Assembly (NCBI GenBank): GCA_945861085.1
Contig: OX244046.1
Coordinates: 1-64,000, forward strand
Reading direction: 5' to 3'
Source of the DNA: Clostridioides difficile_D
GTDB taxonomy: Bacteria; Bacillota; Clostridia; Peptostreptococcales; Peptostreptococcaceae
Length of the DNA stretch: 64,000 nucleotides
Every line of letters begins with the position of its first letter. The stretch's first letter is position 1. The translations under genes and the position numbers were made by a program. Positions 38,881-47,995 of this stretch are shown here, piece after piece. The notes under the pieces were generated by a model. That model did no database searches. It saw only the letters and a program-made list of their open reading frames with translations, and was not told where the DNA came from.

Positions 38881-38954
38881 GGCGACATAGCCAAGTGGTA
38901 AGGCAGTGGACTGCAACTCCTTGATCCCCAGTTCGAATCTGGGTGTCGCCTCCA
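38881..38954 (+). tRNA. tRNA-Cys(GCA), block 2
   Basis: Same as 37042. Confidence 0.96.
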
Positions 38955-38961
38955 ATAAAAT

Positions 38962-39038
38962 GCGCTCATAGCTCAACTGGATAGAGTGTCTGACTACGAA
39001 TCAGAAGGTTAGGGGTTCGAGTCCCTTTGGGCGCACCA
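38962..39038 (+). tRNA. tRNA-Arg(ACG)
   Basis: Anticodon loop CTACGAA; A34 is the substrate of TadA (24703). CCA encoded. Confidence 0.97.
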
Positions 39039-39050
39039 TATAAATATCGA

Positions 39051-39126
39051 GGGATTATAGCTCAGCTGGGAGAGCACCTGCCTTACAAGCAGGGGGTCAC
39101 AGGTTCGAGCCCTGTTAATCCCACCA
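39051..39126 (+). tRNA. tRNA-Val(UAC), third copy
   Basis: Body as 35787, but with acceptor GGGATTA/TAATCCC instead of GGGACCA/TGGTCCC: both strands of the acceptor differ and still pair. Last tRNA of the cluster. Confidence 0.97.
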
Positions 39127-39130
39127 GTGC

Positions 39131-39166
39131 AAACCTCTAGTAATTTTACTAGAGGTTTTATTTTTG
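39131..39166 (+). terminator. Terminator of the tRNA cluster
   Basis: AAACCTCTAGTA (39131-39142) pairs with TACTAGAGGTTT (39147-39158), followed by TTATTTTT. Confidence 0.9.
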
Positions 39167-39201
39167 ATTGAAAAAGTTTTTATATTTAGGAGGTAAGAAA
39201 C

Positions 39202-39615
39202 TTGTATATAATAATAGGAAATGAAATAGTTGATAGTGAAGAACTTAAAACAACTATAGATAAAAATAGTAAATTTAAAGTTGAAAAGGACTTAAGTAAA
39301 AGTACAAAAAGAGAAGATGTAATAGCATATCAATTAAGTATAGATTTAAATTACTTAGATGCTCTTATAAGTGAGCAATATGATTCTGTCAGTTTATCTG
39401 ATGAAGAGAAATTTGATGAATATATGACTTTATCTGATGAACTTGCATTAGGTTTAGAAGAACTTATGCCAAAATACACAATAATAAATGCTAGAGCATA
39501 TAAATTAGATGAGGTAGATGGAGTTATAAAAATAATACTAGCTGTAGCATATGCAGATTTAGGTCATTTAAAACTTTCTGATGTAGTAAAGAGACTATCT
39601 AGACAAATAGATTAA
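39202..39615 (+). CDS. Conserved-looking small protein, function unknown
   Basis: A 137-residue, acidic, soluble protein that I do not recognise. It starts at TTG 39202, eight bases after a strong TAGGAGG (39187-39193); no ATG is available nearby. It has a mixed alpha/beta pattern: YIIIGNEIV at the N-terminus, an acidic helical middle (SLSDEEKFDEYMTLSDELALGLEEL) and a C-terminal strand-helix (VDGVIKIILAVAYADLGHLKLSDVVKRLSRQ). No Cys, signal or membrane segment. Its leader lies just behind the tRNA-cluster terminator. Confidence 0.75.
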   Translation: MYIIIGNEIVDSEELKTTIDKNSKFKVEKDLSKSTKREDVIAYQLSIDLNYLDALISEQYDSVSLSDEEKFDEYMTLSDELALGLEELMPKYTIINARAYKLDEVDGVIKIILAVAYADLGHLKLSDVVKRLSRQID

Positions 39616-39926
39616 GTATAAACAAGTATGAACGATATTAAAAAAACATATAAAATCTTACGGGAAGATGAAAATAATTATGTAAACATAGGAAAAAATA
39701 GTATAAAATCAAGTCAATTGTAAAAATTTTCACATAAATTCTTCTGAAATTCCATAAAAAATGCCTTAATTTTAGTGAGGTAAATTGAGTTTACACAGTC
39801 TAAAAATTACTTATATTTATAAATTTATCTTATTAATTAAGGAACTTGCTTAAACATCTTCAAAAATAAAGTATTTTAGTCTATAATCTTTAATATTACA
39901 CTAACAATAAAGGAGAAGAATAGAGT
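39616..39926. other. AT-rich gap with likely pyruvate carboxylase promoter
   Basis: No coding sequence. TTCAAA (39859-39864), 17-bp spacer, TATAAT (39882-39887) form a plausible promoter 40 bases before the next ATG. The remaining 240 bases show no clear motif. Confidence 0.45.
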
Positions 39927-42900
39927 ATGCTTAAAAAGTTTAATAAAATACTAGTAGCTAATAGAGGCGAAATAGCTATAAGAATATTTAGAGCCTGTTC
40001 AGAATTGGGAATAAAAAGTGTCGGTATATATAGTAAAGAAGATAAATATGGATTATTCAGAACAAAAGCAGATGAATCATATTTAATAGGAGAAGGCAAA
40101 GGTCCAATAGATGCATATCTAGACATGGATGGAATAATAGACCTAGCAAAGAGAAAAAAAGTAGATGCTATACATCCAGGATATGGTTTTCTAGCAGAAA
40201 ATGCAGAATTTGCTCGTAAATGTGAGGAGAATGGAATTACCTTTATCGGACCATCATCTAAAGTAATGAATATGATGGGAGATAAGATAAACTCTAAAAA
40301 AATCGCAAAAGAAGTTAATGTTCAAACTATACCAGGAGTAGAAAAAGCAATAAGAAGTACTGAGGAAGCAAAAGAAGTTGCAAACAAAATAGGCTATCCT
40401 GTTATGATAAAAGCATCTAATGGTGGTGGCGGTAGAGGGATGAGAATTGTACACCGCGAAGAAGACTTAGAGCTTGAATATGAAACTGCTTGTAGTGAAT
40501 CAAGAAAAGCTTTTGGAGAAGATATTATATTTATAGAAAAATATATAGCTGATCCAAAACATATAGAAGTTCAAATATTAGGAGATAACTATGGAAATAT
40601 AGTTCACTTATATGAAAGAGACTGCTCTGTTCAAAGAAGACATCAAAAAATAATAGAATATGCACCAGCTTTTTCACTAGATGATAAAGTAAGAAAAGAA
40701 ATATGTGAAGACGCAGTTAAGTTATCAAAGCATGTGGGTTATTCTAATGCAGGAACATTAGAATTCTTAGTAGATGCAAATGGTGGACATTATTTTATAG
40801 AGATGAACACAAGAGTACAGGTTGAACATACTGTAACAGAGATGGTTACAGGTATAGATATAGTTCAAAGCCAGATACTAATAGCCCAAGGGTACAGCTT
40901 AGATAGTGAAGAAATTAATATAAAATCACAAGATGATGTAGAAATAAGAGGATATTCTATCCAATGTAGAATAACTACAGAAGATCCTAAGAATAAATTC
41001 ATGCCTGATACAGGTAAAATTCAAGTTTATAGAACTGGTTCAGGATTTGGTATAAGACTAGATGGAGGAAATGGATTTACAGGAGCAAACATAAGTCCTC
41101 ACTATGATAGCTTATTAGTTAAGACAATATCTTGGGATAGAACATTCCAAGGAGCAATAAATAAAACTATAAGATCTATAAAAGAACTTAGAGTTAGAGG
41201 TGTTAAAACTAATGTAGGATTCTTAGTTAATGTTTTAAATAATCCTATATTCTCAAATGGTAAATGTAGTACTAAATTTATAGATGAAAATCCAGATTTA
41301 TTTGAAATAACAGAAAGTAAAGATAGAGGAACAAAATTACTTCAATTCATAGGTGATGTAATTGTAAATGATAATGCTTGCAAAGAGAAACCGTTATTTG
41401 ATGCATTACATGACCCAAGAATGGATAAAGAAGGTTCAAAGTCTGAAGGAAGTAAGGTACTTTTTGATAAATTAGGTAAATCTGCATATATAGAAAAGAT
41501 AAAAAATGATAAAAAATTATTATTAACAGATACAACAATGAGAGATGCACATCAATCGTTATTAGCAACAAGAATAAGAACATATGACTTATTAAAAGCT
41601 GCTAAACCAACAGAAAAATATCAAAAGGATTTATTCTCACTTGAAATGTGGGGTGGAGCTACTTATGATGTTGCGTATAGATTTTTAAAAGAATCACCTT
41701 GGCGTAGATTACAAAAGCTAAGAGAAGAAATACCAAGTATAATGTTCCAAATGTTGCTTAGAGCATCAAATGGAGTTGGATATAAAAACTATCCAGATAA
41801 TGTAATAGAAGAATTTACAAAAGAATCTGCTAGACAAGGTATAGATGTATTTAGAATATTTGACTCATTAAACTGGGTTGAAAATATGAAACCATCTATC
41901 AATACAGCTTTAGAAACTGGAAAAATTGTTGAAGCAACTATGTGTTATACAGGTGATATACTAGATAAGACTAAAACTAAATATAATCTAGAATATTATA
42001 TTAAGATGGCACAAGAACTAGAAAGCTTAGGAGCAGATATAATAGCAATAAAAGATATGTCAGGTCTTCTTAAGCCATACTCAGCTTATACATTAGTTAA
42101 AGAGTTAAAGAAAAATGTAAAAGCACCAATACATTTACACACTCATGATACTAGTGGAAATGGTGTAGCAACTTGTTTAATGGCATCAGAAGCTGGTGTA
42201 GACATAATTGATGCTGCATTAGAATCTATGGCAGGACTTACAAGTCAACCATCACTTAATGCTATTGTAGAGGCTCTTAAAAATACAGAAAGAGATACAG
42301 GTATAGATTTATTTGGATATGATGAGTTAGGAAAATATTATAAGGATTTAAGAAAAGTTTATAATAAATTTGAAAGTGATTTAACTAACTCTTGTGCAGA
42401 AATATACAATTTTGAAATACCAGGAGGTCAATATACAAACTTAAAACCTCAAGCTGATAGTTTAGGATTAGTTAATAGATTTGATGAAGTTAAAGAAAAA
42501 TATAAAGAAGCTAATGAAGTAGTAGGAGACATAATAAAAGTAACTCCATCTTCAAAAGTAGTAGGAGATTTAGCTATCTTTATGACTAAAAATAAATTAG
42601 ATAAAGACAATATAATCGAAGAAGGTAAAAACTTATCATTCCCAGATTCTGTTGTTGACTACTGTAAAGGTATGATTGGTCAACCAGAAGGTGGAATACC
42701 AAAAGATTTACAAGAGGTAGTTTTAAAAGGTGAAGAAGCTATTACAGTAAGACCAGGTTCATTATTACCAGCAGAAGATTTTGATGAAATAGCTAAATAT
42801 TTAAATGAAAAATATGATATAAATGCTAATATAAGAAATGTTATAAGTTACGCTTTATATCCAAAAGTATATGAAGATTATATCAAACATTTACAACACT

Positions 42901-43358
42901 ATAATGATATATCTAAACTTGAAAGTGATGTATTCTTCTATGGATTGAATAAAAATGAAGAATGTGAAGTAGAAATAGAAGAAGGTAAGGTATTAACAAT
43001 AAGATTAGTTGAAATCGGTGAAGTTAAGGAAAATGGATTTAGAACTATAGGATTTGAGCTAAATGGAATGGTTAGAGAAGTAGAAATAAAAGATAAGAAT
43101 TTCTCTGGAAAAATTAATAATGTTGAAAAAGCTGATATGAATGATCCTCTTCAAATTGGAGCAAGTATACCAGGTAAAGTTATAAAAATAATGGTTAAAG
43201 AAGAAGATGAAGTAAAAGCAAATCAACCATTAATAGTTATAGAAGCTATGAAGATGGAAACTATAATAGTTGCTAAGACTGATGGAGTAATTAAGTCAAT
43301 CAAAGTAAAAGAAGATGATATGGTTGAAGATAAACAATTATTAATGATAATGAAATAA
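39927..43358 (+). CDS. pycA: Pyruvate carboxylase
   Basis: Biotin-dependent carboxylation of pyruvate to oxaloacetate, the anaplerotic step feeding aspartate and the partial TCA cycle. The 1143-residue single-chain enzyme has the biotin carboxylase domain (1-450; ATP-grasp loop KASNGGGGRGMR, EMNTRVQVEHTVTE), the carboxyltransferase barrel (about 530-800; LLLTDTTMRDAHQSLLATR and the metal-site HLHTHDTSGNG), and a C-terminal biotinyl domain with the EAMKME motif, Lys1109 carrying biotin. Length matches alpha4-type pyruvate carboxylases. RBS AAAGGAG before ATG 39927. Monocistronic, ending in a strong hairpin. Confidence 0.97.
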   Translation: MLKKFNKILVANRGEIAIRIFRACSELGIKSVGIYSKEDKYGLFRTKADESYLIGEGKGPIDAYLDMDGIIDLAKRKKVDAIHPGYGFLAENAEFARKCEENGITFIGPSSKVMNMMGDKINSKKIAKEVNVQTIPGVEKAIRSTEEAKEVANKIGYPVMIKASNGGGGRGMRIVHREEDLELEYETACSESRKAFGEDIIFIEKYIADPKHIEVQILGDNYGNIVHLYERDCSVQRRHQKIIEYAPAFSLDDKVRKEICEDAVKLSKHVGYSNAGTLEFLVDANGGHYFIEMNTRVQVEHTVTEMVTGIDIVQSQILIAQGYSLDSEEINIKSQDDVEIRGYSIQCRITTEDPKNKFMPDTGKIQVYRTGSGFGIRLDGGNGFTGANISPHYDSLLVKTISWDRTFQGAINKTIRSIKELRVRGVKTNVGFLVNVLNNPIFSNGKCSTKFIDENPDLFEITESKDRGTKLLQFIGDVIVNDNACKEKPLFDALHDPRMDKEGSKSEGSKVLFDKLGKSAYIEKIKNDKKLLLTDTTMRDAHQSLLATRIRTYDLLKAAKPTEKYQKDLFSLEMWGGATYDVAYRFLKESPWRRLQKLREEIPSIMFQMLLRASNGVGYKNYPDNVIEEFTKESARQGIDVFRIFDSLNWVENMKPSINTALETGKIVEATMCYTGDILDKTKTKYNLEYYIKMAQELESLGADIIAIKDMSGLLKPYSAYTLVKELKKNVKAPIHLHTHDTSGNGVATCLMASEAGVDIIDAALESMAGLTSQPSLNAIVEALKNTERDTGIDLFGYDELGKYYKDLRKVYNKFESDLTNSCAEIYNFEIPGGQYTNLKPQADSLGLVNRFDEVKEKYKEANEVVGDIIKVTPSSKVVGDLAIFMTKNKLDKDNIIEEGKNLSFPDSVVDYCKGMIGQPEGGIPKDLQEVVLKGEEAITVRPGSLLPAEDFDEIAKYLNEKYDINANIRNVISYALYPKVYEDYIKHLQHYNDISKLESDVFFYGLNKNEECEVEIEEGKVLTIRLVEIGEVKENGFRTIGFELNGMVREVEIKDKNFSGKINNVEKADMNDPLQIGASIPGKVIKIMVKEEDEVKANQPLIVIEAMKMETIIVAKTDGVIKSIKVKEDDMVEDKQLLMIMK

Positions 43359-43377
43359 TTGAATTAAGATAATTAAA

Positions 43378-43425
43378 AAAACACTCTGAAATGTTTAATA
43401 AAAAATGTTTCAGAGTGTTTTTATT
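43378..43425 (+). terminator. Terminator after pycA
   Basis: AAACACTCTGAAA (43378-43390) pairs with TTTCAGAGTGTTT, followed by TTATTTATT. Thirteen perfect pairs, A-rich loop. Confidence 0.88.
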
Positions 43426-43599
43426 TATTTAAATTAAATATTTATTAAAAAAAAGAGGAAAATTACATCCATATGTAGAAATAAAGCTAGTAAGGAAAAT
43501 GTTATCTAAAAATTCTAAAAATAGTAAATATTTTCCATAATATTTCTTAGGAAATAACAGCTAAGAGAAAATACATAAATTTAAAAGGTGGGTGCTTAT

Positions 43600-45528
43600 A
43601 TGAAGGTTTATGATAGTAAAATGTTGAGAAATGTAGCGGTATTAGGACATAGCGGATGTGGAAAAACAAATCTAATCGAAACTATAGCTTACACAGCAAA
43701 CACTAATAAGATACCTAAATTAACAGACAAGGTAAATATGACTTATAGCATGGGATTAATACCTATAGAGTACAATGATTATAAGTTTAACTTATTGGAT
43801 ACCCCAGGATATTTTGACTTTAGCGGAGATGTTGTATCATCTCTTAGAGCAAGTGATGCAGCAATAATAGTAATAGATGCAACAGCACCTATTCAAGTTG
43901 GTACAGAGAAATCATTAGAGCTAACTGAGAGTATTCCTAAGATAATGTTTATAAATAAAATAGATAACGAAAAAGCAAGATATAAAGATGCAATAGCAAT
44001 GTTAAGAGAAAAATACAATAATAAGATAGTTCCTATGATAAGCCCTATATACAAAGATAAAAACTTTGTAAAGTTACATAATGTATTTGAAAACATAGAT
44101 GATTTAGAAGGTGAATTCAAGGAACAAGCTATGAGTGTTAAAGAAGCATTAATGGAGCTTATAGCAGAAACAGATGACCAGATACTAGATAAATATTTTA
44201 ATGGTGAAGAATTAACTACAGAAGAGATACAAAAAGGTATTGTCATAGGTATACAAAGAGGTGACATTATACCTGTAATTTGTGGTTCAACTATAAATAA
44301 TATCGGAACAAAAGAGATATTAGATACTATATCAAATTATCTAGAACCTATTTTTATAGAAGAAAGCAAACCATTTAGAGGATTAGTCTTTAAGACTATG
44401 GTTGACCCATTTGTTGGCAAGATGTCATATATAAAAATTACTGAAGGTGTACTTTCTAAAGATAAAGAGGTCTTTAATATAAATAAAAATGTAAAAGAAA
44501 AAATAGCTAATATATATACATTGAGAAATAGTGAACTAGTAGAAGTAGAAAAGGCTAAAGCTGGTGATATAGTAGTTGTAACTAAAGTTAATTCTCTAAA
44601 AACAGGAGATACTATATCTACAGATAAAGATGCAGAAGCTTTGGAAAATATAGATTTCCCTAAACCACAAATCTATTATGCAGTAACTCCTAAGAATAAA
44701 GGTGATGAAGAAAAAGTAGCATCTGTATTAAATAAACTAATAGAAGAAGACCCTACTTTACATTGGTATAGAAATACAGAGACAAAACAAGCCCTTTTAG
44801 GAGGTCAAGGAGAACTTCATATAAAAACAATTAAAAATAAAATGAAAGATAAATTTGGTGTTGATGTTGAATTAAATGACCTTAAAGTTCCTTATAGAGA
44901 AACTATAAAAGGAACTGCTGATGTGCAAGGAAAACATAAAAAACAATCAGGTGGTCATGGTCAATATGGAGATGTAAAAATAAGATTTGAAAGATGTGAG
45001 TCTGATTTTGAATTTACAGAAGAAATATTTGGTGGGTCTGTACCAAAACAATATATACCAGCAGTTGAAAAAGGTCTAAAGGATTCTATGCAAAAAGGTA
45101 TATTAGCAGGTTATCCTGTTACAAATATAAAAGCTACACTTTATGATGGTTCATACCATGACGTAGACTCTTCTGAAATGGCTTTTAAGATGGCAGCAAG
45201 TGCCGCCTTTAAAAAAGGTATGGAAGAAGCACATCCAATACTACTAGAACCTATAATGAAGCTTAAGATAACTGTTCCAGAAGAATATATGGGAGATGTT
45301 ATGGGTGATATAAATAAGAGAAGAGGAAAAATATTTGGAATGGAGCCAGATAACAAAGGTAAACAAATAATATTTGCAGAAGCTCCACAGGCAGAGACGT
45401 TTAAATATGCAATAGATTTAAGAGCAATGACACAAGGTAGAGGATACTTTGAAATGGAAATAGAGAGATATGGAGAAGTTCCATCACAATTTGCAGAAAA
45501 AATAATTGGATTAGCTACTGCAAAGTAA
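43600..45528 (+). CDS. Elongation factor G-like GTPase
   Basis: A 642-residue translational GTPase of the EF-G family. G1 is GHSGCGKT at 16-23 (true EF-G has GHVDAGKT), G3 DTPGYFDF, G4 NKID; later EF-G domains are present, including the GGHGQYGDVKIRFE and AEAPQAETFKYAIDLRAMTQGRGYFEME segments of domains IV-V. It is shorter than canonical FusA (about 690) and stands alone, away from rpsL-rpsG-tuf, so it is a paralogue (EF-G2-like) rather than the main factor. Start ATG 43600 follows AAAGGTGG; the upstream in-frame GTG overlaps it. Its cellular role is not known from sequence. Confidence 0.9.
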   Translation: MKVYDSKMLRNVAVLGHSGCGKTNLIETIAYTANTNKIPKLTDKVNMTYSMGLIPIEYNDYKFNLLDTPGYFDFSGDVVSSLRASDAAIIVIDATAPIQVGTEKSLELTESIPKIMFINKIDNEKARYKDAIAMLREKYNNKIVPMISPIYKDKNFVKLHNVFENIDDLEGEFKEQAMSVKEALMELIAETDDQILDKYFNGEELTTEEIQKGIVIGIQRGDIIPVICGSTINNIGTKEILDTISNYLEPIFIEESKPFRGLVFKTMVDPFVGKMSYIKITEGVLSKDKEVFNINKNVKEKIANIYTLRNSELVEVEKAKAGDIVVVTKVNSLKTGDTISTDKDAEALENIDFPKPQIYYAVTPKNKGDEEKVASVLNKLIEEDPTLHWYRNTETKQALLGGQGELHIKTIKNKMKDKFGVDVELNDLKVPYRETIKGTADVQGKHKKQSGGHGQYGDVKIRFERCESDFEFTEEIFGGSVPKQYIPAVEKGLKDSMQKGILAGYPVTNIKATLYDGSYHDVDSSEMAFKMAASAAFKKGMEEAHPILLEPIMKLKITVPEEYMGDVMGDINKRRGKIFGMEPDNKGKQIIFAEAPQAETFKYAIDLRAMTQGRGYFEMEIERYGEVPSQFAEKIIGLATAK

Positions 45529-45597
45529 TGAACAAAAATAAATAAAATAGAATAATAAATAATTAATAGATACTATTAAAAATATTTTTAGGATTTG

Positions 45598-45641
45598 AAC
45601 TAGGTATAAGTTTGTTTGACATAAACATATACCTAGTTTTT
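45598..45641 (+). terminator. Terminator after EF-G-like gene
   Basis: AACTAGGTATA (45598-45608) pairs with TATACCTAGTT (45628-45638), then TTTTAT. Confidence 0.85.
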
Positions 45642-45664
45642 ATATTATTAATGGATAAAAAAAT

Positions 45665-45710
45665 AAAAAATACTTTCTTAAACATTTTAATAAAAAGAAA
45701 GTATTTTTTA
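45665..45710. terminator. Second hairpin, possibly bidirectional
   Basis: AAAAAATACTTTCTT (45665-45679) pairs with AAGAAAGTATTTTTT (45695-45709), a perfect 15-bp stem with A-run and T-run, 24 bases beyond the first terminator. It may insulate the stress operon. Confidence 0.7.
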
Positions 45711-45914
45711 TTATTATTTTTTACAAATGTTTAATAATAAAGATAGGCAGGTATATTTAAAATATAAAGTATTTAAAATATTGAAATTTAATTATGAAGC
45801 AAAAAGTATTATGTTTAGTTATAAGAAACATAATAAATAAAAACTTATAATTAATGAAAACATAAATTCATATATAAATTGTTATAAAAAATATAAATTT
45901 ATAAAATTTAGGGC
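45711..45914. other. Very AT-rich gap before the ctsR promoter
   Basis: About 200 bases without coding sequence; nothing recognisable apart from A/T tracts. Confidence 0.6.
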
Positions 45915-45943
45915 TTTAAAAATTTAAATAATAGGTGTAAAAT
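45915..45943 (+). promoter_or_regulatory. Promoter of the ctsR-mcsA-mcsB-clpC operon
   Basis: TTTAAA (45915-45920), 17-bp spacer, TAAAAT (45938-45943), directly upstream of the CtsR operator. Confidence 0.6.
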
Positions 45944-45946
45944 AGT

Positions 45947-45963
45947 AGTCAAAGAAAGTCAAA
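45947..45963 (+). promoter_or_regulatory. CtsR operator
   Basis: AGTCAAA-GAA-AGTCAAA, a perfect match to the CtsR heptad direct repeat (R-GTCAAA-NAN-R-GTCAAA). It overlaps the expected transcription start, so CtsR would block its own operon until heat or protein stress. Confidence 0.92.
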
Positions 45964-45988
45964 AATAAAAAGGTGTGTGGTGATATTA

Positions 45989-46453
45989 ATGGCAACTATG
46001 ACAGATATAATTGAAAAATTTATTAAAGATTTGATGGAAGAAGACAATAGCATACAAATTCAAAGAAATGAACTAGCAAACTTGTTTAGTTGTGCACCAT
46101 CACAAATAAATTATGTCTTAACAACAAGATTTACAATAGATAAGGGATATTATATTGAAAGTAAAAAAGGTGGCGGAGGATATGTTCAAATAGAAAAAAT
46201 ACGAAAAAGTAAAGATGGGCATATTAGAGAGCTATTAAATGAAAAAATAGGAAGTCAAATATCTTATAAGAAAGCAAGAGAGTTATTAGAAGGTTTAAGA
46301 GAGTCAGATTTAATTAGTGAAAGAGAATTGAAATTAATATTATATGCAATAGATGATAAATCGTTATGTATGCCAATCTATGAATTAAAGGAGAAGGTAA
46401 GGTCTAATATTTTAAAGAATATAATAATAGGGTTATTTAGTATAGAGGAGTGA
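45989..46453 (+). CDS. ctsR: Class III stress-gene repressor CtsR
   Basis: CtsR represses clp and chaperone genes and is inactivated by heat and the McsA/McsB system. The 154-residue protein has the N-terminal winged helix (IQIQRNELANLFSCAPSQINYVL) and the glycine-rich wing GGGGY at 61-65 that senses temperature, then the C-terminal dimerisation helices. I use ATG 45989, downstream of AGGTGTGTGGTG; GTG 45977 lies within that stretch. mcsA follows after six bases. Confidence 0.95.
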   Translation: MATMTDIIEKFIKDLMEEDNSIQIQRNELANLFSCAPSQINYVLTTRFTIDKGYYIESKKGGGGYVQIEKIRKSKDGHIRELLNEKIGSQISYKKARELLEGLRESDLISERELKLILYAIDDKSLCMPIYELKEKVRSNILKNIIIGLFSIEE

Positions 46454-46459
46454 TAATTT

Positions 46460-46954
46460 ATGCTATGTCAAAAATGCAATAAGAATAAAGCATCTGTATA
46501 TTATAATAAGATAGTCAATGGAGAAAAGACAGAGATGTATCTATGTAGTGAATGTGCAAAAGAGAATACAGAAATGAATTTTAATTTAGATATGCCTTTT
46601 TCAATGATGGACATATTTTCCAATTTGGGCTTCCAGCCTAAAAAAGAACTTGAAGAAAAGCTAGTTTGCCCAAAATGTAATATGACATATAGTGAATTTA
46701 AGAATAATGGAAGATTTGGATGTAGTGAATGTTACAATGCATTTAGTAGTCAAGTAAATCCAATGCTTCAAAATATACATGGTCATATAGAACATACAGG
46801 AAAGGCACCTAAAAAATCTTTTTATAAGATAAGTGTAGAAAATGAGATTAAAGAGTTAAAAGAAGATTTAGATAGAGCTATAAAAAATGAAGAGTATGAG
46901 TTGGCTGCTCAATTTAGAGATAAAATTAAATATTTAAAAGGTTCTATTGACTAA
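46460..46954 (+). CDS. mcsA: McsA, activator of the McsB arginine kinase
   Basis: A 164-residue zinc protein with four CxxC pairs (Cys3/6, 29/32, 70/73, 88/91) and a C-terminal UVR domain (NEIKELKEDLDRAIKNEEYE...), the same interaction module seen in ClpC. McsA binds and stimulates McsB and helps adapt it to ClpC. Short spacing on both sides (6 and 15 bases) places it firmly in the ctsR operon. Confidence 0.95.
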   Translation: MLCQKCNKNKASVYYNKIVNGEKTEMYLCSECAKENTEMNFNLDMPFSMMDIFSNLGFQPKKELEEKLVCPKCNMTYSEFKNNGRFGCSECYNAFSSQVNPMLQNIHGHIEHTGKAPKKSFYKISVENEIKELKEDLDRAIKNEEYELAAQFRDKIKYLKGSID

Positions 46955-46969
46955 GATTGGAGTGATATT

Positions 46970-47995
46970 ATGAAAGAGAATATAGTCATGAAATCAAGAG
47001 TTAGGTTAGCTAGAAACTTAAATAATTATCCTTTTCCAAATAGATTAGATAAAGAATGTGCTATGGAAATAATAGAAAAAGTAAAAAATGCATTTATGAA
47101 TTCTAGCTTAGAACAAAAAGAAGAGTTTGATTTCTATAAAATTGAAGATTTAGATCAATCTAAAAAAATGCTTATGGTTGAAGAACATATAATAAGTCCG
47201 GATTTAGCGGAAAATGATAAAAGTGCAGTTATAGTGAAAAAAGATAAAACTGTAAGTATAATGATAAATGAAGAAGACCATATAAGAATACAAACTATAT
47301 GTGATGATTTAAATTTAGAATGTGCATATAGTATAGCAAATGAAATAGATGATTTGCTAGAATCGAGTTTAGAATATGCATTTAGCACAAAGTTAGGTTA
47401 CTTAACATCTTGTCCAACTAATACAGGGACAGGAATGAGAGCTTCTGTGATGATGCATTTACCAGCATTAAGTCAATTAGGTTATATGGATGAACTTTAT
47501 AAAATTTCATCACAGATAGGTATAGCAATAAGAGGAATATATGGAGAACGAACAGAAGCGTTAGGAAATATATATCAAATATCTAATCAACTTACACTTG
47601 GAAGAACGGAGTCTAATATTATAGAAAATGTAAGCGGTCTTACAAAAGATGCAATCTCAAAAGAAATAAAAGCTAGAGAAATATTGAAAAAAAAATTAGG
47701 TATGAAATTAGAAGATAAAATATTTAGATCAGTAGGAACACTTGAAAATTCAAGAGTAATAAGTAGTGCAGAGGCAATGAGTCATCTATCAAATATAAAA
47801 ATGGGAATAGAAATGAACTATATAGATAAACTAGATTTAAAGGCTATAGAACAACTTATGACAGGTATACAACCAGCACATCAGTCAATAATGTATAAGA
47901 GTGATGATGTTGAAAGTAGAGATATAAATAGAGCAACATATATTAGAGAAACTTTGGAGAAATTAAGAGGAGGGATGAATTGTGAACTTCAATAG
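46970..47995 (+). CDS. mcsB: Protein arginine kinase McsB
   Basis: McsB phosphorylates arginines on aberrant proteins, marking them for ClpC-ClpP, and on CtsR. The 341-residue protein belongs to the phosphagen kinase fold: SRVRLARNLNNYPFP near the N-terminus, the loop SCPTNTGTGMRASVMMHLP, and REILKKKLGMKLEDKIFRS toward the C-terminus, plus the phospho-arginine docking region. The end overlaps the clpC start by 14 bases. Confidence 0.95.
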   Translation: MKENIVMKSRVRLARNLNNYPFPNRLDKECAMEIIEKVKNAFMNSSLEQKEEFDFYKIEDLDQSKKMLMVEEHIISPDLAENDKSAVIVKKDKTVSIMINEEDHIRIQTICDDLNLECAYSIANEIDDLLESSLEYAFSTKLGYLTSCPTNTGTGMRASVMMHLPALSQLGYMDELYKISSQIGIAIRGIYGERTEALGNIYQISNQLTLGRTESNIIENVSGLTKDAISKEIKAREILKKKLGMKLEDKIFRSVGTLENSRVISSAEAMSHLSNIKMGIEMNYIDKLDLKAIEQLMTGIQPAHQSIMYKSDDVESRDINRATYIRETLEKLRGGMNCELQ

